This document shows, piece by piece, positions 1 to 8,000 of a DNA stretch of 10,378 bases. The notes below the pieces were generated by a model. The model searched no databases, was not told where the DNA came from, and was given only the letters and a program-made list of their open reading frames with translations. Source of the stretch: Gammaproteobacteria bacterium. Its GTDB lineage: Bacteria > Pseudomonadota > Gammaproteobacteria > Coxiellales > Coxiellaceae. The stretch is from positions 1 to 10,378 of the forward strand of contig JAJFJO010000256.1 of assembly GCA_021774015.1 (NCBI GenBank), written 5' to 3'. The position numbers were made by a program, and so were the translations under genes. Numbering within the stretch: position 1 is the first letter of the stretch; every line of letters begins with the position of its first letter.

Positions 1-2861
1 CAGATCGTCGTTATGAAGTGGTTTGGTGGTTTTTATCGGGGTTATTAAAAGATGAAACACAATTAGACATATTTTACCGGCAAGGTTTATTTTATTATCC
101 AGGAACCTCGGATGCATCGGCTGCTGCAGAAGCAGAGGTACCTATAGAAGGATCATTGCGTACACAGCTGATAGCAGACCCAGATCGATTGATTCTAGCG
201 ATGCGCTGTGTTGAAGAAAGTGCTGTGAAAGACCAGTTACCTGGAGCATTAGATGCGTACCGTGACGATTTATTTGCCGCAATCAATACTGTAGGTGAAT
301 CGCTATTTTTACCAGAAGATAGCTCAAGGGAGCATTTGTGGCAGCGTTTTATTCGGGCCCTTCGTATTAGCCCTCGATTGCTAAATGCATCAGAATTTAA
401 AGAGCGTGTATTACAATTGTCAAAAACGGGCATTCCAACAGGAGGTATAGGAAGGTATCCGTTTACGACCTACCAAAGAAAAAAAACTTCAGGGGGAGAA
501 ATTTCTTTTACTCAGTGGGACGCTCGATTAGATGTGAAGCACGCTTTTGAGCATATACCACCCTCTATGATTCAATGTATTATTGAAGTAGGGCATTGTG
601 TGGAGAAAACAGATCTCAAAAAACTACTAATACCTGAAATCAAAGCGGCCTATTTAGAAAATCGATTGCCTGGTGCATTGCTACAATCTAAGGCATCTGC
701 ATTAACACAATCTGTGTCAATATTGTCAGATGTACAACGAGATATTGCCATTTCTGAATGGTGTAGTTCACAGCATATTATCAATGAATTCATCCTGGGG
801 CTTCGAGTGCAATTACAATCTGTAATGGTGTTTCCTACGGATTATTTACACAGTGATCGCTCAGGGTGTTGGGAAATATCTCGAGATGCAATTCGTGTCC
901 ATTTTACAATATGGCGAGATAATCCAACAGGACACTTAGAGGTAGAATATGTACATCAAGCACGTTCCTACCACAATCCAGGTGCTTCGATGTATCATAT
1001 TTTAAAACGAGAAGATAATTCATTTGAACTTTTATGTGAGGGAAATCCTAACTTAAAACCCAATACAGACTTGTATCTTCAACTTCAGAAAGTACGTTCA
1101 TTAGCTAACATGGCGAGCATGCAGCTGGGTATACGAAAAAAAGAAAGAATAATAGCGGAGTTAAATAATGAAAAAATAGCTGCTGAGGTTCGTGCAGATA
1201 CGATGAGAGAGCTGCATGATATCTTGAGCCCCAAAGATTTATCACAGACATTACCTGAATTAGTTCAATACTTATCAAGTCCGCATCTTGTATTGAGGGA
1301 ATCAGCATTATTTCAATTAGTGGAGCAGCAGGATGGAATGTTTAGTATAGAGCACTTTACTGTGTTTAAAAATCATTTAGAGAAAAATAATGAGGAGTTG
1401 GTTGTATGGACGTTGAAAGTATTACAAAGATTTCTGATCAATAAGGATACCTTATTTTCCAGTGTGCCCGATTTGTTTTTTGCAATTATTTTAAGGTGTT
1501 TTTCGGTAAACTCGGAAGTACAAGGTGAAGCACTAGATACAATGAATGCTTTAAAAGTACACTGGGGTGAATCGGATATGAGTTTGGAGCACTTTTTACG
1601 AAGTTATTTGTTGTCGGATGTATTTAAAGTTAATAGAGATAAACAAAAAGTAAAAATCAGTAATATAATGAATCAATATTTATCATCAGATCCATCACCG
1701 CTACATATTTTTTCTGCTCAGCTATTGCAATCGTTGAATTTAACTGTGGCTGAAAAAACGATGCAAGTATTGTTAGGTCGTCTAGGGAATTTAAGGGCTG
1801 AAGTCAGAGAGCAAACTACTCATATTTTTGAACAGTTAGGTTTAGCAAAAAGCCCGCGCGTAGAGGCGCGCAGAATTGGTTTGCTGAGTGATACGATTGA
1901 GGCTGTGCGAGATGAGGCGGTAATTGCATTAGGTGGATTACGTGTAGTTGAGGCTGGGTTGTGTGAGTTGCTAGGTGATAGTGATTGGGTTGTGCGTGAT
2001 AAAGCGGTGGCAGCATTAACGAAACTTGGTCTAATACAAGATCTACGGGTTGTGGGGCGTTGGTTAGTGTTGCTGAGTGATACGGATGAAGGTGTGCGGG
2101 ATAGGGCATTAACTGCGTTAGGAATAGCTGGGTTAGATCTGAGTGAGGATTCTCAAATTATGGCTGATTTCCGTAAGTTACTGAGCGATACGAATAGAAG
2201 TGTGCAAGCACAGAGGGTAGTGACTTTAGATGAGATGACTTTAGGAAAAAATTCCTGTGTTATTGATTGTCAGATAGGGCTGCTGGATAGTGATAATTGG
2301 AATGCTCGATCTGCTTCAGAGAGTGAAAGTGTTGAAGTAAGTAGTAGAGGTAGAGTTATAGATGTATCGGATCAGCAAATAGCAACAGGGCGTGTTCCTG
2401 ATATGGCTGCATCATTATCGAGTACGTCTCCTGTGGTAGCTGCAGCGACAGGTGTTGGAAAATATCCACTAAAACTTGCTGGTTACCTAACGGCTGGATT
2501 ATTTTCAACACAACCATCAGATACCTTATCAGTTGTATTAACTCAAGTTAAAAAACAGATTCCTACTTCTGATATAGTGCAGCTTATTTTTGATTCTGAA
2601 GATAAGGCACAAGAGTGTCAAAGACAACTGCAAGCAAAATTTTCAGCAGGGGCAGGAGCTGCAACACAATATTCAATAGATTCTTTTGCAATGCTAGATG
2701 ATGATAAGATAGGCGCAAGTGCTGCGAGCACCGCTGCAGCAGTTACATCGTGTTTTGCTATCACGCTTAGTAAAATAGAATTTAATACAGCTATGGGAGA
2801 TTCAGAAGCTTATGATGATTTGCTTGAGTCATTTAGGGTGATGCAACTTCATCATGGATAA
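1..2861 (+). CDS. C-terminal part of a large HEAT-repeat protein, probably NACHT/NLR-like (5' partial)
   Basis: The reading frame is open from base 3 to the TAA at 2859-2861. A GTG at 18 could be read as a start, but codons before it (DRRYEV) continue the same protein and no ribosome binding site is visible, so the true start is probably left of the window. Residues here are counted from GTG 18. The start (VVWWFLSGLLKDE) resembles the segment after the nucleotide-binding domain in bacterial and animal NACHT/NLR-like proteins; no P-loop lies within the window. A mostly helical region of unknown fold fills about 30-370, then a charged helix or coiled coil at about 372-403. HEAT-type repeats cover about 580-770, with LLSDxxxxVRDxAxxALG-like units at 622, 651, 685 and 721 and a weak one at 755. 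The tail is Ala/Ser-rich. HEAT arrays normally bind protein partners. A cytosolic sensor or scaffold role is inference. No signal peptide can be judged because the N-terminus is missing. Confidence 0.8.
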   Translation, partial: DRRYEVVWWFLSGLLKDETQLDIFYRQGLFYYPGTSDASAAAEAEVPIEGSLRTQLIADPDRLILAMRCVEESAVKDQLPGALDAYRDDLFAAINTVGESLFLPEDSSREHLWQRFIRALRISPRLLNASEFKERVLQLSKTGIPTGGIGRYPFTTYQRKKTSGGEISFTQWDARLDVKHAFEHIPPSMIQCIIEVGHCVEKTDLKKLLIPEIKAAYLENRLPGALLQSKASALTQSVSILSDVQRDIAISEWCSSQHIINEFILGLRVQLQSVMVFPTDYLHSDRSGCWEISRDAIRVHFTIWRDNPTGHLEVEYVHQARSYHNPGASMYHILKREDNSFELLCEGNPNLKPNTDLYLQLQKVRSLANMASMQLGIRKKERIIAELNNEKIAAEVRADTMRELHDILSPKDLSQTLPELVQYLSSPHLVLRESALFQLVEQQDGMFSIEHFTVFKNHLEKNNEELVVWTLKVLQRFLINKDTLFSSVPDLFFAIILRCFSVNSEVQGEALDTMNALKVHWGESDMSLEHFLRSYLLSDVFKVNRDKQKVKISNIMNQYLSSDPSPLHIFSAQLLQSLNLTVAEKTMQVLLGRLGNLRAEVREQTTHIFEQLGLAKSPRVEARRIGLLSDTIEAVRDEAVIALGGLRVVEAGLCELLGDSDWVVRDKAVAALTKLGLIQDLRVVGRWLVLLSDTDEGVRDRALTALGIAGLDLSEDSQIMADFRKLLSDTNRSVQAQRVVTLDEMTLGKNSCVIDCQIGLLDSDNWNARSASESESVEVSSRGRVIDVSDQQIATGRVPDMAASLSSTSPVVAAATGVGKYPLKLAGYLTAGLFSTQPSDTLSVVLTQVKKQIPTSDIVQLIFDSEDKAQECQRQLQAKFSAGAGAATQYSIDSFAMLDDDKIGASAASTAAAVTSCFAITLSKIEFNTAMGDSEAYDDLLESFRVMQLHHG
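1881..2300 (+). repeat. Tandem HEAT-repeat coding units
   Basis: Four to five units recur every 29-36 codons, each opening with a close copy of TTGCTGAGTGATACG. Unit starts are 1881, 1968, 2070 and 2178, with a decayed one at 2280. The first and third units stay similar at DNA level for about 35 bases (both continue to GTGCGNGAT), which suggests fairly recent internal duplication. The encoded pattern is LLSD/LLGD, four variable residues, VRD, then A and AL, which is a HEAT helix B signature. Confidence 0.7.
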
Positions 2862-2910
2862 AGAGGTGTGTTGGTTCTTGTGGTTTAAATCCGCGAGATT
2901 CGTATAGCGT

Positions 2911-2939
2911 CAAAAATCCAGTAGCTTATACTACTGGGG
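2911..2939 (-). terminator. Hairpin terminator between convergent genes, best oriented for hicAB
   Basis: CCAGTAG (2918-2924) pairs perfectly with CTACTGG (2931-2937) around a 6-base loop. Read on the minus strand, the stem is followed at once by ATTTTTG, a normal U-tract, about 19 bases after the hicB stop codon. Read on the plus strand it lies 57 bases after the HEAT gene stop and is followed by a poorer tract (GGTTCCTGTTTT), so it may act in both directions but less well on plus. Confidence 0.6.
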
Positions 2940-2955
2940 TTCCTGTTTTAAACAT

Positions 2956-3384
2956 TTATCGTGCATTCTCAATGCCAATAATAAACACTTTTCCTAAAGC
3001 AGAGGCTGCAGCAACCAGCTGAGACAGCTGTGAACTGTGGTGGGTATCAAATAAACGATCGACTTGAGGGTATTTCCAGTTCAATCGACGCGCCAATTCA
3101 GCTTTAGTAATATGTTGCTCACGTAGTGCATTGTAAAGCAATACCTTGGCAGAAAATGCTGGGGTTAGTGTCACAATAGCTCTTCGTTTGGCAGCGCTTG
3201 GTTTGGGAATATTTTTTCTATCTTTCATTAATGTAGCAATAATTTCTTCCAAACAATCAACTGCATTAAGTAGAGCCTCTTCTTTTGAGTGACCAAATGT
3301 TACACCATAAGGCATATCAGGAAATAAAACTGTTATTCCATCAGCACTTTCTTGAAGTTCAACTGGATATCTGAGTGTTTCCAT
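2956..3384 (-). CDS. hicB: HicB-family antitoxin with C-terminal helix-turn-helix
   Basis: This 142-residue protein is the antitoxin of a type II toxin-antitoxin pair. It should bind and block HicA and repress the shared promoter. The N-terminal half (about 1-60) has the HicB partial RNase H-like pattern: YPVELQESADGITVLFPDMP, then a Gly/Thr turn and KEEALLNAVDCLEEII. The C-terminal half (about 75-140) has LxPAFSAKVLLYNAL followed by a helix-turn-helix, ITKAELARRLNWKYPQVDRL, as in the longer HicB proteins with an XRE-like DNA-binding domain. Length fits that subgroup (E. coli HicB is of similar size). The ATG overlaps the hicA stop by one base (TAATG), and a strong AGGGGG-type ribosome binding site lies in the end of hicA. 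The family call is from sequence pattern only. Confidence 0.9.
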   Translation of the reverse strand: METLRYPVELQESADGITVLFPDMPYGVTFGHSKEEALLNAVDCLEEIIATLMKDRKNIPKPSAAKRRAIVTLTPAFSAKVLLYNALREQHITKAELARRLNWKYPQVDRLFDTHHSSQLSQLVAAASALGKVFIIGIENAR

Positions 3385-3578
3385 TATCTGACCCCCTTTA
3401 AGTCTAGTTGTTTCTTAATCGCTTCAACTGTGCCTGTAGGTAGTTCTCTTTTACCATGCATAGGCATCACAGTTACCCTATCACCACGTCGCACAGTAAT
3501 ATGGCCACCTTTCCCTCGGCTTTCTTCAAATAGGCAGCCATGTTTTTTTAGCCACTTCTTAAGTTCTTTACAATCCAT
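3384..3578 (-). CDS. hicA: HicA-family mRNA interferase toxin
   Basis: This 64-residue protein matches HicA toxins, small dsRBD-fold RNases that cleave mRNA and stop growth until HicB neutralises them. The N-terminal helix (KELKKWLKKHGC) is followed by the GKGGH strand, with His26 in the position of the conserved catalytic histidine. The family ending is also present: VMPMHGKRELPTGTVEAIKK, normally H-x-x-x-E-I/L-P-x-G-T-L-x-x-I-L-K. Length is normal and no residue seems missing, so the toxin looks intact. It is first in a two-gene operon with hicB. The ATG at 3578 gives the usual N-terminus. No Shine-Dalgarno sequence precedes it, and the best promoter would start transcription at or next to this ATG, so the message may be leaderless. 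Confidence 0.88.
   Translation of the reverse strand: MDCKELKKWLKKHGCLFEESRGKGGHITVRRGDRVTVMPMHGKRELPTGTVEAIKKQLDLKGVR
3392..3398 (-). promoter_or_regulatory. Ribosome binding site of hicB inside hicA
   Basis: On the minus strand AAGGGGG lies 7 bases before the hicB ATG and within the last codons of hicA. With the TAATG overlap it implies translational coupling, plus strong independent initiation for the antitoxin. The contrast with the missing site before hicA favours making more antitoxin than toxin. Confidence 0.7.
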
Positions 3579-3584
3579 TTACAT

Positions 3585-3613
3585 ACTATACAACATAACT
3601 GTTATATTTACAA
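3585..3613 (-). promoter_or_regulatory. Promoter of the hicAB operon
   Basis: On the minus strand TTGTAA (3613-3608) is followed after exactly 17 bases by TATAGT (3590-3585), a good sigma-70-type match (4/6 at -35 and 5/6 at -10). The expected transcription start, about 7 bases after the -10, falls at 3578-3579, at the hicA ATG itself. One arm of the operator-like inverted repeat lies in the spacer between the two boxes. Confidence 0.6.
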
Positions 3614-3637
3614 TGAATAAAAACAACAGTTATGTTG
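3591..3637. promoter_or_regulatory. 13-bp inverted repeat, probable HicB operator
   Basis: CAACATAACTGTT (3591-3603) and AACAGTTATGTTG (3625-3637) are perfect reverse complements separated by 21 bases. The proximal arm lies between the hicA -35 and -10 boxes, and the distal arm is just upstream of the -35. HicB proteins with a DNA-binding domain autorepress by binding inverted repeats at their own promoter, so this is the natural operator. The two arm centres are 34 bases apart, about three helical turns, suitable for binding on one face. Binding itself is inference. Confidence 0.6.
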
Positions 3638-3719
3638 AATTCATTGATTTATAAGATAAAAGTAATATATTGAAAATAATGACAAAAGCAGACCCGCTAG
3701 CCATCTAAGTCGGTGGGCG

Positions 3720-4757
3720 TTGGCGCAGCATTCGTACCGTGTAGGGTCCTCTGACATATTGGAGAGCGCTAAATTCCAGGGGGCATTTAGCGCTCTCCTT
3801 GATGGCACCCAGAAACTGTATCGTAATGGGTTAATGCAAGATGCGCGTTGGTGTGAGCGTGCTGTTGGCAATCAGGAAGATAAGAAAAAACAACAATATA
3901 TCTATGTTGTTGAAGCAAATATTACTTTCAAAAATGGCCTGACGATACCTTTAATTACTGAGTATTTATATCGTGACAATAACGAACTGAAACAAGAAAA
4001 AGGTAAACAAGATTCAGAGACAACGGCATTTGAACGCTTAGCAAGGCGATTAAAACAGTATTTTCCTCGCCTAAGTATGATTTTTTTCATGGATGCGATG
4101 TATGCGACTCAACCTGTAGTGGGTGCTCTTGATGAATACCATTGGGAATATATTATTCGGTTACCAAAAAGAAAATTAACGGATTTCGCTACACTTTTAA
4201 ATAAAACAAAATCCATGGCTATGCCTATACCGGATCAACCTGCGTATCGGAAAAGGGAGCAAACATTCCATTGGCAGAATGATATTATTCATGGTTATGA
4301 ATGGCAACTTAATGTCAATTTAGTCGGTTGCTCTGAACACTATAATGATGTTGATAAAAAAACCGGGGAGATTGTCGAGTGTTTTAGTGAGCACGCGTGG
4401 ATTTCAAGTATTCGAATTCATATTGGTAACGTTCATGAATTATTAAGTATGGGTGCTCGCAAGAAGGAGTTAATAGAGGATAGTATTAACACGGAAAAAA
4501 ATCGTGGCTATCATTACAAGCACGCATTTTCATTGAATTCGAATGCGATGCAAGGGTTTCATTACTTGATGCGTTTAGGTCATGCCATCAATGCGCTGTG
4601 TGAGTATACAAAAAAACTGAAGCGCACCATTAAAGATTTAGGCTGCTCTGCGACATTAAAATTGATCAAAGACACTTTATTTAGTCCTTGGCTATCTGCG
4701 CAGTGGTATGAGAGCCAATGCGTTAAAAAACCACAACTGTATTTCCAGTTAGAATAA
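3720..4757 (+). CDS. DDE transposase, IS4-superfamily/ISNCY-like, N-terminally truncated
   Basis: The RNase H-like DDE core is recognisable. The first Asp is in LLDGTQ (D28 counted from TTG 3720) and the second in FFMDAMYA (D125). The Glu is in ELIEDSINTEKNRGYHYKHA (E253), followed by the HAFSLNSNAMQGFHYLMRLGH ending block that this family shows as KN-x-GY...EHA(F/Y)S...AM. Between them, KQDSETTAFERLARRL is also typical. All three catalytic residues are kept. Relatives that I recall have roughly 60-100 more residues before the first Asp. Here the frame is closed by a TAA at 3663-3665 and the N-terminal stretch before KFQGAF looks unrelated. The TTG start at 3720 is uncertain and has no ribosome binding site, and the first ATG in frame (3834) lies after the first Asp. 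I regard it as a probable pseudogene with an intact core. The family name is from memory of the motif, not a search. Confidence 0.65.
   Translation: MAQHSYRVGSSDILESAKFQGAFSALLDGTQKLYRNGLMQDARWCERAVGNQEDKKKQQYIYVVEANITFKNGLTIPLITEYLYRDNNELKQEKGKQDSETTAFERLARRLKQYFPRLSMIFFMDAMYATQPVVGALDEYHWEYIIRLPKRKLTDFATLLNKTKSMAMPIPDQPAYRKREQTFHWQNDIIHGYEWQLNVNLVGCSEHYNDVDKKTGEIVECFSEHAWISSIRIHIGNVHELLSMGARKKELIEDSINTEKNRGYHYKHAFSLNSNAMQGFHYLMRLGHAINALCEYTKKLKRTIKDLGCSATLKLIKDTLFSPWLSAQWYESQCVKKPQLYFQLE
3761..3798. repeat. Perfect 13-bp hairpin at the 5' end of the transposase remnant
   Basis: GGAGAGCGCTAAA (3761-3773) and TTTAGCGCTCTCC (3786-3798) are exact reverse complements around a 12-base loop. The right arm lies in the part that encodes recognisable transposase, just before DGTQ, while the left arm lies in the part that does not. 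The arms have no T-tract on either side, so this does not look like an intrinsic terminator. It may mark an inverted duplication at the truncation point or be part of another small repeat. Confidence 0.6.
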
Positions 4758-4881
4758 TTATTAATGCTAAAAAAATATATTAAGAACATATTAGGTAGCA
4801 AGCTAAAAAACCCGCTTGTGCTGAATAAAGCCGAGTGATGGATATGTGATTTTGCAAGGCTGTTATCACCTCAAAATGAGG

Positions 4882-4910
4882 GTTACATTGCGAAGTCATG
4901 ACAGTATAAT
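4882..4910 (+). promoter_or_regulatory. Upstream promoter candidate for the giant GTPase gene
   Basis: GTTACA (4882-4887), 17 bases, then a perfect TATAAT (4905-4910). It would start transcription near 4917 and give a leader of about 160 bases. The -35 matches the consensus at 4 of 6 positions. Confidence 0.45.
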
Positions 4911-5028
4911 AGCAATATTGTTATTGACTACGAAAAAGGCAGAGCAGAGGATGGTTGATGCGTCAGCGCTGTGCTTAGGGAGACTGCGCTTTTTATTGCA
5001 ATGAAAATTTGCGACACAGCCAAAAAAG

Positions 5029-5057
5029 GTTATACAGCGTATACATAGCAATATAAT
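5029..5057 (+). promoter_or_regulatory. Proximal promoter candidate with internal palindrome
   Basis: GTTATA (5029-5034), 17 bases, then a perfect TATAAT (5052-5057). The -35 is weak. The inverted repeat TATACAGCGTATA (5031-5043) overlaps the -35 and runs into the spacer, a position where a repressor could act. Transcription from here would start near 5064, inside the ribosome binding site, giving an unusually short leader. The same -35/-10 spelling and spacing recurs at 4882-4910. Confidence 0.4.
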
Positions 5058-5062
5058 ACAAT

Positions 5063-5068
5063 AAGGGA
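5063..5068 (+). promoter_or_regulatory. Ribosome binding site of the giant GTPase gene
   Basis: AAGGGA lies 8 bases before the ATG at 5077 and supports that start. No competing ATG with a comparable site lies just upstream in this frame. Confidence 0.65.
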
Positions 5069-5076
5069 TCCTATTT

Positions 5077-8000
5077 ATGCCACAAGGCAAGCCTACTCCA
5101 GAAGTGACAGCAAGTGGAGATACGAGCGGTGCTGTTAATGCAAGTGCTGCTTTTATGTGGGAACGGAAATTCAGTATTGATAATGCTGATTTAGTCAGTG
5201 CATTTGCTTATTTGCATGATTCTGACTCTGCATTGTCAGATGATATGTTTGATATTATTGCTTTTACAGAAACTCACTGTAAGCCAGTATTTGCTGGACA
5301 AGCACGATTAAGTTTGGGTACGGATGGTTTGAGTTTTGGTGCTGATATTGATACTAAAGAAATCTGGAGCATGCAGCCCAACTGTTCTTTGAAAGAGCTT
5401 GCCTGCACCGGCGCAATTGATAATGACATGCAGCAATCAATATTGCATGGCCTGGAGGCGAAAGGGCTCAGTTTAGATGGTTTAACCGTTGAAAGTTTTA
5501 TCATAAAAGGCCCTGGCATTCGTGCCGGGGCTAGTATCGGAGCTGGTGCTGGTTTCAAGGCTGCAGCCAAAATTGCAGGCGTTGAAGTGGTTTTGTCGAG
5601 CCAGGGAACGCGCTTTACGATGGCTGCAAATTTAGGTGTGGGCGCAGGTGTTGGCGGCCGAGGTAAGTCAGGTAAAAGTGCTCACGTGAGTTATGGTTTT
5701 TGGGAGGTAGGTACTACTCCCATCGATGGGGTGTCAAGAACAACAAAAAGGGATAATACAATGCCTAATGATAATAACAACGCTGCAGCAGCAGCTGGAA
5801 GTGATGATTCAGAAAAGAGTGGATTCGTACTTGGAGGTGATCCTTATATTCGTGAGCACATACATACCATGCTCTTTGGTAACGAGACGGGTGACTCAGG
5901 TGGTGCTGCAGCGGCCGCTGCAGCTGGTGGTTACCCTGGCCAGTTCCAAGAGAGAGTGAGAGAGATAGAAGGGATCAGCGCAGGACTTGTTAAAGAGTAT
6001 GGTGGGCTTGGTGATTTGTTGGCGCAATCAGATCGTGACGAGGCTGCCATAGCACGCAGGCGTGAACAATTAGACAAAGGCTTTAATCAAGCGCGCAGTG
6101 CCTTTGGCTTTATGGCACGAATACCAAATCGCCATATACAACGTGCAGCAATTGCTGGAGAAGCGTTGATGAATGTCAGTCAAGGCATTGCTCACATTGG
6201 ACGTGTTTTAACGGCAGGCGGTGGTTTATTAGGTTTGACTGCATTGGCAAATCCAGTGTCGATGGTTTTAGGTGGGATCACCAGTTTGGGCAGTTTGTTT
6301 GGATGCCGGAGCAGCAATAAAGGCATGCAACAAATGATGAAGCAGATTCAAAAAATGATGCAACAGTTGTCTGAGCAAATACAGATTAACCATAAGCAAG
6401 TAATGGAAACTCTGCAAGCAGTTTTAACCAATCAAGATTCCATACTGCGAAATCTGCACCTTGGTTTTGGTCAAGTCCTCGAAGAATTAAGTTTGCAACG
6501 CGGTCAACTAGATAAGATCGAGGGACACGTACTGGATATGTATGGGGATATGCAGCGGTATTGGATTGCTATCAGTCATCAAACAGGCGCGCACGAAGAA
6601 TTGCGTCAAAGCTTATTGGAAGTAGGCTCTAAAAATAACGTGCATAAGCATCTGCAGCGCGCATTAGGTAATGTAAGAGCTATTGTTGAAAACCCAAGTT
6701 TAACACCAGAAAACAGCGCTACTGGGAAATTGTCCGGCTGGTACCACCTCCGTGATTTAAAAACACTGCTAGATAATCCACTGTTCAGAGTTAAGCATTC
6801 AAAAGCCAGTCAATTAATTCAGTGGTCAGAATTACATAATTTACTCGAGATTGGTGATGCACTAAAGGCATTTGCAAACATTCCTTTGTTCATTTCATCC
6901 CAAGTAGCTGCCTCTGCTGATATGTTGGTAACAGCGGGTGAATACCAACCCATAATTCATAGCATCGAAAGCACGATAACCCTTTTTCGGCACAAATTAC
7001 AGCCTAGCTATGATTTGCTTTCTCTCTTAGGTAGCGCTGAGTTTGTTAATGCCTTTTTAGATTTTTATCAAGAGCAGTTTTCAGAAATTCGCGCGGAAAT
7101 GGAGGTGCGTTTAGGGCAGATTCGAGCGTTGAGCTCTGAGGGTACGCAAAGAAAGCATGCGGCAGAAATTATTCAAGCTAATATTCAGGCGGGTGTAGGC
7201 TTAGACGGAGGCCCACTGACTGCAATACAGGGTGGTGTTTCTCGCGCCCATTTGGCGCTTGCAAGACAGCACATCGAGGCGGTGCGTGCCAAAGTGAAAA
7301 TATATAATAACCTCGCTGATGAATTTAGAGCACAAATGCATGTGCTAGGGTGCGTATTCAATGCGCAGGATATTTTATCTCCTGAGCAATTCCCTGCAAA
7401 AATTGATGGGCATACCTATGCTGGCGCCGCTCAACATCAAGCAAGAGATATTCATGGCCGAGAAGATGCGGTTGTTGAATACCTTGCATTTAATGCTGAA
7501 AATGCATTCAGCGCTTTTAATCCAGCAGTCCCACAGAAACAAGCTTTTAAAGATGCAGTTGCACGCGGTGGTGAATTACTGCTGGGTTATTTAGAGGGCT
7601 TTATATGCGCTCCAAATTTGTTGCAAGCATCAGCCAGAACTTCATTAGCATTGCCAGCACCTGATACAGGTGGTGCAGCAGCAGCGGTGCAAGCTGCCGA
7701 GTTTGATGAATTGCACGGTCATTTACACGAGCTAGAAAAGCGCGTTAGTACGATTAAGGGTAAACAAGCTATCTTTTTATTTGGCGTTACCGGTGCAGGT
7801 AAGAGCACACTAGCTAATGTATTGCAGGGAAGTGAGTACCGCGAGGATTTTGATGGCCTAGAATTTTGTGGTGGTGCTGATGAGGTTTGCTCAACCAGTG
7901 ACAGTGGACAATCTGAAACAGTCTGGCCCCATGTCACAATACCCGCTGATGATAAACCTTATCGCATAATTGATTTGCCAGGAACCTTAGATAATACCCA

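Larger units (their letters stand above)
3638..4757 (+). mobile_element. Remnant of an insertion sequence (transposase plus flanks, ends not defined)
   Basis: The region holds a transposase lacking its normal N-terminal part. I could not find a terminal inverted repeat pair or target-site duplication around it: sequence near 3690-3720 does not match the reverse complement of 4758-4830. The element is therefore probably a truncated, immobile copy. Its left side abuts the hicAB promoter region and its right side the leader of the giant GTPase gene. Boundaries given here are approximate. Confidence 0.5.
4758..5076 (+). other. Non-coding leader region before the giant GTPase gene
   Basis: This 319-base stretch has no convincing gene. 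It contains weak inverted repeats (CAAGC/GCTTG at about 4800-4818; CCTCA/TGAGG at 4869-4881; GTGAT/ATCAC at 4846-4869), two promoter candidates ending at 4910 and 5057, and a 10-base direct repeat ATAGCAATAT at 4909-4918 and 5045-5054. The first part may still belong to the insertion sequence. A frame from 4876 to 5004 (42 residues) exists but lacks a good ribosome binding site. Confidence 0.5.

Noticed and set aside
1816..2109. 97-codon frame on the minus strand
   Set aside because: It is opposite the HEAT repeats, and its His/Pro/Leu-rich periodic translation only mirrors them.
3352..3654. 100-codon plus-strand frame across hicA
   Set aside because: It is antisense to hicA and its promoter, with no ribosome binding site or recognisable protein; hicA and hicB match known families.
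3641..3871. 76-codon minus-strand frame over the transposase 5' end
   Set aside because: No family match and no ribosome binding site; it mostly reflects the repeat-like sequence at the truncation point.
4876..5004. 42-residue frame starting MRVTLRSHDS
   Set aside because: It lacks a clear ribosome binding site, contains a promoter candidate, and its codon use gives no support. It could be a degraded repeat.
4896..5090. 64-codon minus-strand frame rich in Cys and Ile
   Set aside because: It overlaps the promoter region and start of the giant gene, and has no ribosome binding site or recognisable domain.
5662..5685. GRGKSGKSA as a possible second P-loop in the giant protein
   Set aside because: It lacks the GxxxxGK[ST] spacing with a preceding hydrophobic beta strand, and lies in a Gly-rich low-complexity stretch.
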